Shown here: positions 39,258 through 46,696 of the stretch, in pieces
Position numbering within the stretch: the first letter of the stretch is position 1
Layout: every line of letters begins with the position of its first letter
Assembly: GCA_958296245.1 (NCBI GenBank)
Contig: OY282458.1
Span: forward strand, 1,572,777-1,636,776
Source: an uncultured Dehalococcoidia bacterium
GTDB taxonomy: Bacteria; Chloroflexota; Dehalococcoidia; Lucifugimonadales; G958296245
DNA: 64,000 nt
Reading direction: 5' to 3'
Made by a program: the position numbers and the translations under genes
The notes under the pieces: model-generated
Seen by the model: only the letters and a program-made list of their open reading frames with translations
What the model was told of the DNA's origin: nothing
Databases searched by the model: none

Positions 39258-40169
39258 ATGTCAGAGCGGTCAAAGCGAGTAGCCGAGAGAATCAAAGGCC
39301 CCGTCGTACCTCTCAACATATGCTTCAACGAGGACGGCTCCGTGGACTTCCCGTCCGTGGTCAAGTACGTGGACTGGATGTGCAGCAGCGGCGTGCCCGT
39401 AATCTCCATGGCCAGCGGCAGCAGCGAGTTCGCCAGCCTCTCTGATGAGGATGTCTGGCGGCTGACCTCGGCTATAGCGGAGGTCACCGCCGGCCGCTCC
39501 GTGTACATAGCCGGCACCGGCCGCTGGAAGACCAGCAAGTGCCGGGAGTTTCTGGTCCACGCGGACAGCGCCGGCGCGGACGCCGTCAGGATCCAGGTAG
39601 ACCCGGCGATTCGCGACGCGCCCGACGCGTATATCGGCTACTTCGACCTAATAGGAGACGCCTCAGGCATCCCGCTGGTGCTCGAGGACGGGGCCCCGCC
39701 TGTCTCGATGGGGGCGGAGCTGGCCAAGCGCCCCAACGTGGCGGGAGCGATGATCCACGACAACCAGGCATACTTGGACCTGACCATCGCGACTACTAAC
39801 GAGGACTTCTCGACCATCTGCGCGGGGCGGATGCGCTACATGATCTACGCCCATCAGGCCGGCTCTCCGGCCTACCAATGCGGCATCGCGCCGTTCCGCC
39901 CCGACCTCGCCAACGAGTTCTACGACCTTGTCGACTCCCGCCGTTACGACGATGCCTGGCAGATGGTCTTCCGCTACGAGGACCCGTGGTTCGAAGGCGT
40001 CCAGGGGGTGGACTGGATTCACGCCATCAAGACGGCCATCCACCTGCGGGGCCTCTACCCAAGCAACCGGCGATGCCCTCCCTGGCCGGCAGTCCCGCCC
40101 GAAACCGTTGCCACAGTCCGCCAGGTCGTGGAAGAGGTGTTCGGCCCCATCGAAGAGGTGGGACTGTGA
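39258..40169 (+). CDS. Dihydrodipicolinate synthase/KDG aldolase-fold protein lacking catalytic Lys and Tyr
   Basis: The 303-residue TIM barrel has family strings G-P-V-V-P-L-N, G-S-V-D, G-S-S-E-F-A-S-L-S and G-T-G-R. At the active site, the Tyr of I-P-L-x-L-Y-N is Glu143 (P-L-V-L-E-D), and the Schiff-base Lys of V-x-G-I-K-D is Met165 (N-V-A-G-A-M-I-H-D). It therefore cannot work as a normal class I pyruvate aldolase. I start at ATG 39258 with GGGAGG upstream. It converges with a cluster of deoxy-sugar genes, where a 2-keto-3-deoxy-acid aldolase or hydratase would fit. Its true reaction is unknown. Confidence 0.85.
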   Translation: MSERSKRVAERIKGPVVPLNICFNEDGSVDFPSVVKYVDWMCSSGVPVISMASGSSEFASLSDEDVWRLTSAIAEVTAGRSVYIAGTGRWKTSKCREFLVHADSAGADAVRIQVDPAIRDAPDAYIGYFDLIGDASGIPLVLEDGAPPVSMGAELAKRPNVAGAMIHDNQAYLDLTIATTNEDFSTICAGRMRYMIYAHQAGSPAYQCGIAPFRPDLANEFYDLVDSRRYDDAWQMVFRYEDPWFEGVQGVDWIHAIKTAIHLRGLYPSNRRCPPWPAVPPETVATVRQVVEEVFGPIEEVGL

Positions 40170-40170
40170 T

Positions 40171-41025
40171 TCACAAGCCGAGCCTGTAGAAATCGACCGC
40201 GTTCCGGAATAGGAAGCCCTCGCGCTGCTCAGGGGTCAGGCCGCCCACGGCCTCCAAAGCCGAGCTGAGCACCCGGGCGTAGCTTCCGGCCATCAGGCAC
40301 ACCGGCCAATCGCTGCCCCACATAAGGCGTTCGAAACCGAACTGCTCTACGACGTGGGTCACGTAGGGCTTCAGGTCTGCGACCGCCCACTGCGCGTGGT
40401 CGGCCTCGGTTATCAAGCCCGAGACCTTGCAGTAGACGCCCGGGATGGCGGCGACGGCGGCGATGCCGGTTGCCCACGGCTCCATCTCCCCTGCCGCGAT
40501 GGGCGGTTTGGCTATGTGGTCAACGACCATCCGCAGGTCGGGCGCCTTTTCCGCCAACTGGGGCACGTACTTGACGTGCGGCCCTTTGACCAGCAGATCG
40601 TAGGCGAGACCGCGCCGGGCGACCTCCTTCAGCCCGTCTATCACCGCCGGCCTGGATAGCCATGTCTCGTCCGGCTCCTCTTCGACCTGGTGCCTTATGC
40701 CCACCAGGCCCCGCCTGGCGCATATCGAGTCCAAGTCTCTGCCAAGGTCCGGGCTGGTCAGGTCCGCCCACGCCACGACCCCAACCACGAAGTCGGTTGC
40801 CTCGGCGACGTCCAACATCCAGTGCGCCTCCTCGATGGACTGGTGCGCCTGCACGAGAACCGTCCCGGAGACGCCCGCGCTCTCCAGGAGCGGCGCCATG
40901 TCCTCAGGGAGGTAGTTCCGGCGGACCACACTGGGCGGCGGCGGCATCCAGGGATATTCCCGCCGTCCCATGTCCCAGAAGTGATGATGGCTATCTATGA
41001 TCTTGTCACCGGGCGTTCCTGCCAT
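40171..41025 (-). CDS. Amidohydrolase-2 family lactonase-like protein
   Basis: The 284-residue TIM-barrel amidohydrolase begins K-I-I-D-S-H-H-H-F-W-D, with later V-V-D-H-I-A-K-P-P and W-G-S-D-W-P-V-C at the barrel mouth. These are the marks of L-fuconolactonase and related sugar-lactone hydrolases. It likely opens an aldonolactone made by the aldo/keto reductase in the same operon. GGGGAGGG precedes the ATG. It is the last gene of a three-gene minus-strand operon. Confidence 0.88.
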   Translation of the reverse strand: MAGTPGDKIIDSHHHFWDMGRREYPWMPPPPSVVRRNYLPEDMAPLLESAGVSGTVLVQAHQSIEEAHWMLDVAEATDFVVGVVAWADLTSPDLGRDLDSICARRGLVGIRHQVEEEPDETWLSRPAVIDGLKEVARRGLAYDLLVKGPHVKYVPQLAEKAPDLRMVVDHIAKPPIAAGEMEPWATGIAAVAAIPGVYCKVSGLITEADHAQWAVADLKPYVTHVVEQFGFERLMWGSDWPVCLMAGSYARVLSSALEAVGGLTPEQREGFLFRNAVDFYRLGL

Positions 41026-41037
41026 GGCAGCCCTCCC

Positions 41038-41373
41038 CTACCAGTCGAGGTCGAAGACCTCCTCCATTTCGGCCCACCACTCCCCCGGCTTTGCGCCGGG
41101 CGCCGGTTCTTGAAGCCCGCGCATCAGTTCGTCCCACTCCTTGGCGCGAGGGTCGTCCATGTATCTGGGGAAGTCTCGCGCAGGGTCGAAGTCGTCATCG
41201 GCCTCCAAGTACATGAAGAGCTTCCGACCGTGAAGGTATATCTTCATCTTCTTAATGCCGATTCCGCGCAAACCCTCCAGCACCTCGGGCCAGACGGCGC
41301 GGTGGCGTCTCGTGTATTCATCGAGCACGCCCGGATCGCTCTTGAGGCCCAGGGTCATCGCGAAGGACTTCAC
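41038..41373 (-). CDS. L-rhamnose mutarotase-family protein
   Basis: The 111-residue protein of the RhaM/FucU-like alpha-beta barrel dimers interconverts sugar anomers. Family features are K-S-F-A-M-T-L-G-L-K near the start, Y-T-R-R-H-R-A-V-W-P-E-V (catalytic His), Y-L-H-G-R-K-L-F-M-Y and the D-P-R-A-K-E-W region. It starts at GTG, 9 bases after the aldo/keto reductase stop. It would supply the anomer used by the dehydrogenase. Confidence 0.92.
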   Translation of the reverse strand: MKSFAMTLGLKSDPGVLDEYTRRHRAVWPEVLEGLRGIGIKKMKIYLHGRKLFMYLEADDDFDPARDFPRYMDDPRAKEWDELMRGLQEPAPGAKPGEWWAEMEEVFDLDW

Positions 41374-41382
41374 GACCCTAGC

Positions 41383-42408
41383 CTACTCGTCAGGCGTCGG
41401 CGCCTCAGCCGGGATCAGCCCGGCGCGGCGCAGCTCCGACCATAGGTCGGCAGGCACGGGGAAGCGCACCATCGCGCAGTTCTCCTCGGCCTCCCGGACC
41501 GACCTGGCGCCCGGGATAACCGCGGCTACGGCCGGGTGAGCCAGGCAGAATTGGAGCGCGGCGGCCTTCAACGGCACGTCATAGCGGTCACAGACCGCCT
41601 TGATGCTCCCAGCCCGCGCCAGCACCTCCGGCGGCGATTCCGTGTAGAAGTAGGTGGTGCGGTGCGACAGATCCGACGCCAGAATACCGCTGTTGTAGGG
41701 CCCGCCGATCACCACGCTGATGCCCTTGCTCTCGCATAAGGGCAGCAACTCCGGGAGCGAGGATTGGTCCAGCAGGGTGTATCGGCCCGCCAGCAGGAAG
41801 CAATCGAAATCGCCGTCCCGGGCGAACCGCGTCAGCATCTGCCATCCGTTCATCCCTACGCCCACGGCATCGATTACGCCTTGGGATCGAAGCTCGGCCA
41901 TTGCAGGGAGGGCCTCGTCCATGACCTGCCTGTAATGGTCCGGGCCTGAGAAGACATGGTCTACGGAGCGGCCTTCATCGGGGTCGTGGACGTAGAGAAT
42001 ATCGACCCGGTCGAGGCCCAAGCGGTCCAGGCTGTCTTCCAAGGACCTCATCACGCCGTCTCGGCTGAAGTCGAAGACCGGTTCCAGGGGCGGCAGGTCC
42101 ACGAACTGCTCAGACGTTGGCGGCTCGCTCACCGGCTTCAGAATACGCCCGATCTTAGTAGATAGCAGGAAATCGCCTCGGGGAAACGACGATAACGCCC
42201 GCCCAACCAGGCGTTCGCTTCGACCATGGCCGTACAGCGGCGCCGTGTCTACATAGTTTGCGCCCAACTCGACCGCGCGCCGGAGCGTGCTCACCGCCTC
42301 GCCCTCGTCTACGGGATAGAAGAGCCCGCCCAGAGGGGCGCTTCCTATCCCGATACGAGGCAGGCTAAGCCCGGTTGATCCCATCTCTACAGTATCCGGT
42401 TTGTCCAT
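41383..42408 (-). CDS. Aldo/keto reductase, L-fucose (D-threo-aldose) dehydrogenase-like
   Basis: The 341-residue (alpha/beta)8 NAD(P) oxidoreductase has the catalytic tetrad visible as Y-V-D-T-A-P-L-Y-G (Asp, Tyr), S-T-K-I-G (Lys) and Y-V-H-D-P-D (His). The sequence resembles D-threo-aldose 1-dehydrogenase/pyridoxal 4-dehydrogenase, which oxidises L-fucose and related sugars to lactones. I choose ATG 42408 (MDKPDTVEMG); GTG 42435 adds nine residues. It is the first gene of the operon with a mutarotase and a lactonase, which together give mutarotation, oxidation and lactone opening. Confidence 0.9.
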   Translation of the reverse strand: MDKPDTVEMGSTGLSLPRIGIGSAPLGGLFYPVDEGEAVSTLRRAVELGANYVDTAPLYGHGRSERLVGRALSSFPRGDFLLSTKIGRILKPVSEPPTSEQFVDLPPLEPVFDFSRDGVMRSLEDSLDRLGLDRVDILYVHDPDEGRSVDHVFSGPDHYRQVMDEALPAMAELRSQGVIDAVGVGMNGWQMLTRFARDGDFDCFLLAGRYTLLDQSSLPELLPLCESKGISVVIGGPYNSGILASDLSHRTTYFYTESPPEVLARAGSIKAVCDRYDVPLKAAALQFCLAHPAVAAVIPGARSVREAEENCAMVRFPVPADLWSELRRAGLIPAEAPTPDE

Positions 42409-42439
42409 GCGACCCCCAACCGTGATTGTACACAATCCG

Positions 42440-42670
42440 ACTCATCCCTACCCGTTCAGTCTCCATGAGTTGAACCGTGAGCTTACCAAGTTGTGATTCC
42501 GAACACGGCGCCAGTTGCCCTAAATTGTCATTCCGAACACAGCGCCAGCCTCCCCAACTGTCATTCCGAACGCAGCGCAGCGGAGTGAGGAACCTGAAAG
42601 GCCCTGCCATCGGGGCGGCCCATCCGCTCCCCGACGGCCCGGCGCGTGTGCAGGGCTTCAAAAGCAGTCG
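42440..42670 (+). repeat. R3-type repeat cluster
   Basis: Three tandem-like pieces start GTGATTCCGAACACGGCGCC (42494), GTCATTCCGAACACAGCGCC (42527) and GTCATTCCGAACGCAGCGC (42560). The last continues AGTGAGGAACCTGAAAGGC and GGCGCGTGTGCAGGGCTTC, as in the R3 copies at 14341 and 17098. This is the only content of the 323-base gap before the ABC genes. Confidence 0.65.
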
Positions 42671-42758
42671 TTGATATTATCTCAGGGCTTTTGAGATAAT
42701 CACTTCGTCGCACAGTGTCCACACACTGAGCCCGCATCCCCTCGTTACCATCAAGGCA

Positions 42759-43664
42759 ATGACGACTCCCCGAGCAGTGGCCGAAGTACGCGGAATCCAC
42801 AAGAGGTTCGGCGGTCGTGACGTGGTCCGGGACGTCAGCTTCACGGTGGACCCCGGCTACGTGCTGGGCATGGTCGGGCCCAACGGCGCCGGCAAGACAA
42901 CCACGATACGCATGCTGCTGGACATAATCCAGCCGGACCACGGCGAGGTCCGGCTGTTCGGCAAGCCCTTCTCAGGGGGGCACAGGGCCATGATCGGGTA
43001 TCTCCCCGAGGAGCGCGGGCTGTATCGAGACTTGGACGTACGGGAGACGTTGGAGTATCTTGGCGCGCTCAAAGGGCTTCACAAAGCCCAAGCCAAGCGG
43101 AGCGCGGCGGAGACCATCGAGCGCCTGGGCATGCATGAGCACCGGAGCAAGAAGGTCAAGGAGCTCAGCCGAGGCATGAGTCAGCTGATCCAGGTAGCCG
43201 CGGCCATACAGCACCGGCCGCGGCTACTCGTACTAGACGAGCCGTTCTCCGGCTTGGACCCGGTGAACGTCCGACTCCTCAAGGAGGTGCTGGAGGAGCT
43301 CAGAGATGACGGGGCCGCCATAGTATTGAGCACCCACCAGATGAATCTGGTCGAGGAGTTCTGCGACCGCGTGCTCATGATCAACGACGGGCAAGTTGTG
43401 CTGTACGGCCACCTGGATGAGGTGCGGAGGGACTTCGCCGACGGTTCCATCTTGGTGGACGCAGACCCTCTGCCCGCCCATCTGCCGGGGGTCGTCAGCG
43501 TTACGGACCGCGGCTCTCACAAGGAGCTGGTCATGGCCGGCGCGGCGCCAACCGGACCGGTTCTCAGAGCCCTGGCGGAAAGCGGGTGCCACGTCCGCAG
43601 GTTCGAGATAGCTTCGCCGCCGCTGGAAGAGATCTTCGTCCGAATAGTGAGGCACAGGCGATGA
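42759..43664 (+). CDS. ABC exporter ATP-binding protein (NatA-like)
   Basis: The 301-residue ATPase has Walker A G-P-N-G-A-G-K-T-T, signature L-S-R-G-M-S-Q, Walker B L-L-V-L-D-E-P-F and H-loop S-T-H-Q-M-N. A C-terminal extension of about 80 residues (…P-L-E-E-I-F-V-R-I-V-R) is typical of NatA/YhaQ-type exporters. It would power the permease that follows by an ATGA overlap. The substrate is unknown; NatAB relatives export Na+ or small molecules. Confidence 0.92.
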   Translation: MTTPRAVAEVRGIHKRFGGRDVVRDVSFTVDPGYVLGMVGPNGAGKTTTIRMLLDIIQPDHGEVRLFGKPFSGGHRAMIGYLPEERGLYRDLDVRETLEYLGALKGLHKAQAKRSAAETIERLGMHEHRSKKVKELSRGMSQLIQVAAAIQHRPRLLVLDEPFSGLDPVNVRLLKEVLEELRDDGAAIVLSTHQMNLVEEFCDRVLMINDGQVVLYGHLDEVRRDFADGSILVDADPLPAHLPGVVSVTDRGSHKELVMAGAAPTGPVLRALAESGCHVRRFEIASPPLEEIFVRIVRHRR

Positions 43665-44869
43665 GAATGGCCCTCATCGTGGCAAGGCACGAGTTCGGCG
43701 CCATATATCGGCGCCGCATGTTCCAGGTGATAACATTGGGGCTCCCCGTGATTGCCCTCGCCGTAATGGGCGTAATCTGGATCGTGCAGCAAGCCGGCGG
43801 CGGAGATGAGGACGATACCCGGGAGGTCGGCTACGTCGACCGGACAGGCTTCTTTGCCGGCCACCGCACCCAGGGCGGCACGCGGTTCGTGGACTACCGG
43901 GACCGAGAGTCCGGGATGGACGCACTGCTGGCCGACGACGTCGATCTTCTCTACGTCATCCAAGAGGACTACATGGCCCGGGGCGCGGTCGAGCGCGTCG
44001 CGGTGGGGCTGGGCCTGAACCTCGACGACGGAGGCGACGGGGTCCTCCAAGCCTTCCTGCTGGACAATCTGTCGGACGCGGCGCCGGACACCGACGTCGT
44101 AGAGCGGCTCAAGGCGCCGCTGAAGCTGACGTCGATCACCGTAGACGCCGAAGGGCGCCCCAGGGAACTGGACGCGGCGCGGGTATTCTTCTTCCTGGGG
44201 CTGGCGTTTCTGGTGGTGATGTCGGTTGCCATGACGGGCGGGTTCCTGCTCCAGGCCCTGGGCGAGGAGAAGGAGAACCGGATCATGGAGGTCCTCCTGT
44301 CCTCCGTGTCCCATTTCGAGCTCATGGCCGGCAAGGTATTGGGTCTGGGCGGGGCGGGACTTACCCAGATACTGGTCTGGGCAGTCTCCGGCGTGATCGT
44401 CTTTCAAGCGGCGTCCAGGCTCTTTACCGGCTTCAGCTTCAATGCGCCGGGCATCGGTATGACGCTTCTCGCCCTTGCTCTCTTCGTGTTGGGATACCTG
44501 CTGGTCGCCACGTTGATGGCGGGCCTTGGAGCAATCGCGCCCACGACGAAGGAGGCTCAGCAACTCTCCATCCTGCTGGCCCTACCGCAGTTCGTGCCCA
44601 TATACGCATGGGTGTATATCGTCGAGAATCCCACGGCGCCTATCGTGCAGGCGCTAACGTACCTCCCTCTCACGTCCGCCGTCGTGGTGCTACAGAGGAT
44701 AGGCCCCGACGCCATCGAGGTGTGGGAGGTTGCCCTCGCTATTGCCGTACTCGCCGCGTCCATCGGAATCTCTCTCGTTGCTACGGCGCGCATCTTCAGG
44801 GCATACCTACTCATGTACGGGAACCGTCCCAGCCTCCGCGAGGTCGCGCGCACCCTGGCCCGAGGATAG
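43661..44869 (+). CDS. ABC-2 family exporter permease (NatB/YhaP-like)
   Basis: The 402-residue membrane protein has one N-terminal helix (Q-V-I-T-L-G-L-P-V-I-A-L-A-V-M-G), a large outer domain of about 150 residues and five to six C-terminal helices, the ABC2_membrane_3 plan. I start at ATG 43661, which overlaps the ATPase stop; the frame is open earlier but that part is inside the ATPase gene. The string E-E-K-E-N-R-I-M-E-V-L-L-S-S-V matches the coupling segment of NatB-like permeases. It ends at a hairpin shared with the convergent VWA gene. Confidence 0.9.
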   Translation: MRMALIVARHEFGAIYRRRMFQVITLGLPVIALAVMGVIWIVQQAGGGDEDDTREVGYVDRTGFFAGHRTQGGTRFVDYRDRESGMDALLADDVDLLYVIQEDYMARGAVERVAVGLGLNLDDGGDGVLQAFLLDNLSDAAPDTDVVERLKAPLKLTSITVDAEGRPRELDAARVFFFLGLAFLVVMSVAMTGGFLLQALGEEKENRIMEVLLSSVSHFELMAGKVLGLGGAGLTQILVWAVSGVIVFQAASRLFTGFSFNAPGIGMTLLALALFVLGYLLVATLMAGLGAIAPTTKEAQQLSILLALPQFVPIYAWVYIVENPTAPIVQALTYLPLTSAVVVLQRIGPDAIEVWEVALAIAVLAASIGISLVATARIFRAYLLMYGNRPSLREVARTLARG

Positions 44870-44871
44870 GA

Positions 44872-44901
44872 CGAGGGGCCGGCTCTCCGGCCGGCCCCTC
44901 G
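44872..44901. terminator. Perfect GC hairpin between convergent genes, no T-tract
   Basis: CGAGGGGCCGGC and GCCGGCCCCTCG form a 12-bp stem two bases after the permease stop. It could serve both the plus-strand exporter operon and the minus-strand VWA gene. Confidence 0.7.
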
Positions 44902-44970
44902 CTCTTAGGCATCACGGCATCGCGTCGTTTTTTGCGTTCATGTTAGGCTCTCTCCGGCGTCTCCCGGAAT

Positions 44971-46542
44971 CTACTGGGCTAGAGTCGCCCTCACCTGCTC
45001 GGTGCGAGCCACCAGGTCCGCGAACTCCGCGACGCGGATGTCCTGCGCAAGCAGCTCTTGGACGCGCCTGGCCTCCGGGAGCACGGCGCTCAGGCTCCCG
45101 TCCTGCGCCCAGTAGCTCCCACGCAGCACCTCGGCGTATTCGGCGACGACCGCCGCCATCTGGAACCTGGGCGAGGCCTCTTCGAATTCGGCGGTAAGCT
45201 CGCCCCGTTGGAACTCGCGGCTCATCTCGGAGACCTCCCCCGTGTCGGGGTTTTCGTAGCGCAGATACACGGTTGCCAACGTTCCGTCCGCGCCGCCGTG
45301 GAGCTTCAGTTCGTAGAGCGCCGTCACGCTGTGGTCGGCGCCGACCTCCCCCGCGTCCACGGAGTCGTTGCGGAAGTCCTCATCGGCGACCCGCCGGTTC
45401 TCGTACCCGAGCAGCCTGTAGCGGCTGACCACGTCGGGGTTGAAGTCAACCTGTACCTTGGCGTCTTTGGCTATCACCTGTAGGGTCCCAACGAGGTTCT
45501 CGGAGAAGATGCGCCTAGCCTCCGTGAGAGAGTCCACGTAGTGGTAGCTGCCGTCGCCGTCGTTGGCAAGCTGCTCCATCAGAACGTCGTTGTAATTACC
45601 CATCCCGAATCCGACGGTGGTGAGGGTCACGCCCTGTTCGACGTGCTCCCTGATCTCACTCAGGATGCCATCCGCGCCGGTCCGGCCGACGTTGCCCACG
45701 CCGTCCGAGAGGAGGAGGACGCGGGTAATCCTTCCGGGCCGCGCCCGTTTGGCCGCCAACTCATACGCCAGCCGCAGCCCGTCCTCTACGTAGGTGGACC
45801 CTCCCGCGCTCAGGGAGTATACGGCCCTCATTATCGCGTCCTTGTCCTCGCCGTCGGTGGGATCGAGGACGACTTGGCCATAGTCGCCGTAGACCACGAT
45901 TCCAACCTCGTCCGTAGGCCGTAGCTCATCGACGAGGATCTGCAGGGATCTCTTGACCATCCCCAACCGATCCTCGCGCCCCATGGATCCCGATACGTCT
46001 ATGGCAAAGACGAGTGTGGCGTCCTTCCGTTGCCCCGCGTCAACCGACTTCCCCCGCAGGCCCACCCGCAGAAGCCAATGGTTGCCGCCGCCGAAAGGCG
46101 AAGGCGACCCATCGACGTGGATGGCGAATGCGTCCTGCGCCGGCGGGGCGTAGCCCTGCTCGAAGAAGTTCACGAACTCCTCCACCCGCACCGAGTCCGG
46201 GTCGGGCAGATTGCCGTCTTGCACGAAGCGCCGGGTCACGCTGTACGACGCGGTGTCCACGTCCGTGGCGAAGGTGGACAGGCGGTCGTCCTCGGTATCG
46301 ATGAAGGGGTTTACGCCGTAGTTCTGGAAGAAGGTCAGGTCGTAGGGCTTGTCGTTGACCGTCGCGGTGCCGCCTATGACGTTGAAGTGCTCGGGTCCAA
46401 CCTGCTCGGCGGCGGCCCCTCGCTCCACCACCACTTCGACAGGCATCTCTTTGACCGTTTCCCCTGATGAACAGGCCGCCAGTACCATGGCCAGCGCGGC
46501 CATCCCAATAATCGCCGCTATGCTCTTCAGATTAAGCCTCAT
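44971..46542 (-). CDS. VWA-domain lipoprotein (YfbK-like)
   Basis: The 523-residue lipoprotein has lipobox V-L-A-A-C24 and a short stalk piece K-E-M-P-V-E-V-V-V-E-R. A VWA_N-like region follows (N-P-F-I-D-T-E-D-D-R-L-S-T-F-A-T-D-V-D-T-A-S-Y), then a von Willebrand A domain with MIDAS D-V-S-G-S-M-G and T-Y-V-E-D-G-L, and a C-terminal domain like that of E. coli YfbK. AGGAGGT precedes the chosen ATG; the longer frame to 46662 lies in R1 copy F. It is probably outside the cell membrane, binding a protein partner through a metal. Its neighbour upstream on the same strand is a second VWA lipoprotein. Confidence 0.9.
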   Translation of the reverse strand: MRLNLKSIAAIIGMAALAMVLAACSSGETVKEMPVEVVVERGAAAEQVGPEHFNVIGGTATVNDKPYDLTFFQNYGVNPFIDTEDDRLSTFATDVDTASYSVTRRFVQDGNLPDPDSVRVEEFVNFFEQGYAPPAQDAFAIHVDGSPSPFGGGNHWLLRVGLRGKSVDAGQRKDATLVFAIDVSGSMGREDRLGMVKRSLQILVDELRPTDEVGIVVYGDYGQVVLDPTDGEDKDAIMRAVYSLSAGGSTYVEDGLRLAYELAAKRARPGRITRVLLLSDGVGNVGRTGADGILSEIREHVEQGVTLTTVGFGMGNYNDVLMEQLANDGDGSYHYVDSLTEARRIFSENLVGTLQVIAKDAKVQVDFNPDVVSRYRLLGYENRRVADEDFRNDSVDAGEVGADHSVTALYELKLHGGADGTLATVYLRYENPDTGEVSEMSREFQRGELTAEFEEASPRFQMAAVVAEYAEVLRGSYWAQDGSLSAVLPEARRVQELLAQDIRVAEFADLVARTEQVRATLAQ

Positions 46543-46588
46543 CTCTAACACCTCCTGAATGTGACCGTTGATCATCCATTCCACTGTG

Positions 46589-46696
46589 TAACTGTTCAGA
46601 CTTCGTGAGGTCCTTTTTCGGCTGGCGTAGCCCCGATGAAGCAGACTGTCTTTGATCCCCACCCGCCTGCCCCTTGGGGTCCCACAAAGTCTGAAC
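46589..46696 (+). repeat. R1 MITE-like repeat, copy F (internally deleted)
   Basis: Both ends are kept (TAACTGTTCAGACT; AGTCTGAACTAG), but only about 108 bp remain because the centre is missing. It includes TTCGTGAGGTCCTTTTTCGGCTGGCGTAGCCCCGAT-like sequence shared with copies A, C and D. Its right end coincides with the stop codon of the second VWA gene. Confidence 0.8.

Noticed and set aside
42557-42665. Repeat near the NatA-like gene considered as a riboswitch leader
   Set aside because: The same sequence occurs at unrelated loci (14341, 17098), so it is an interspersed repeat, not a gene-specific leader.
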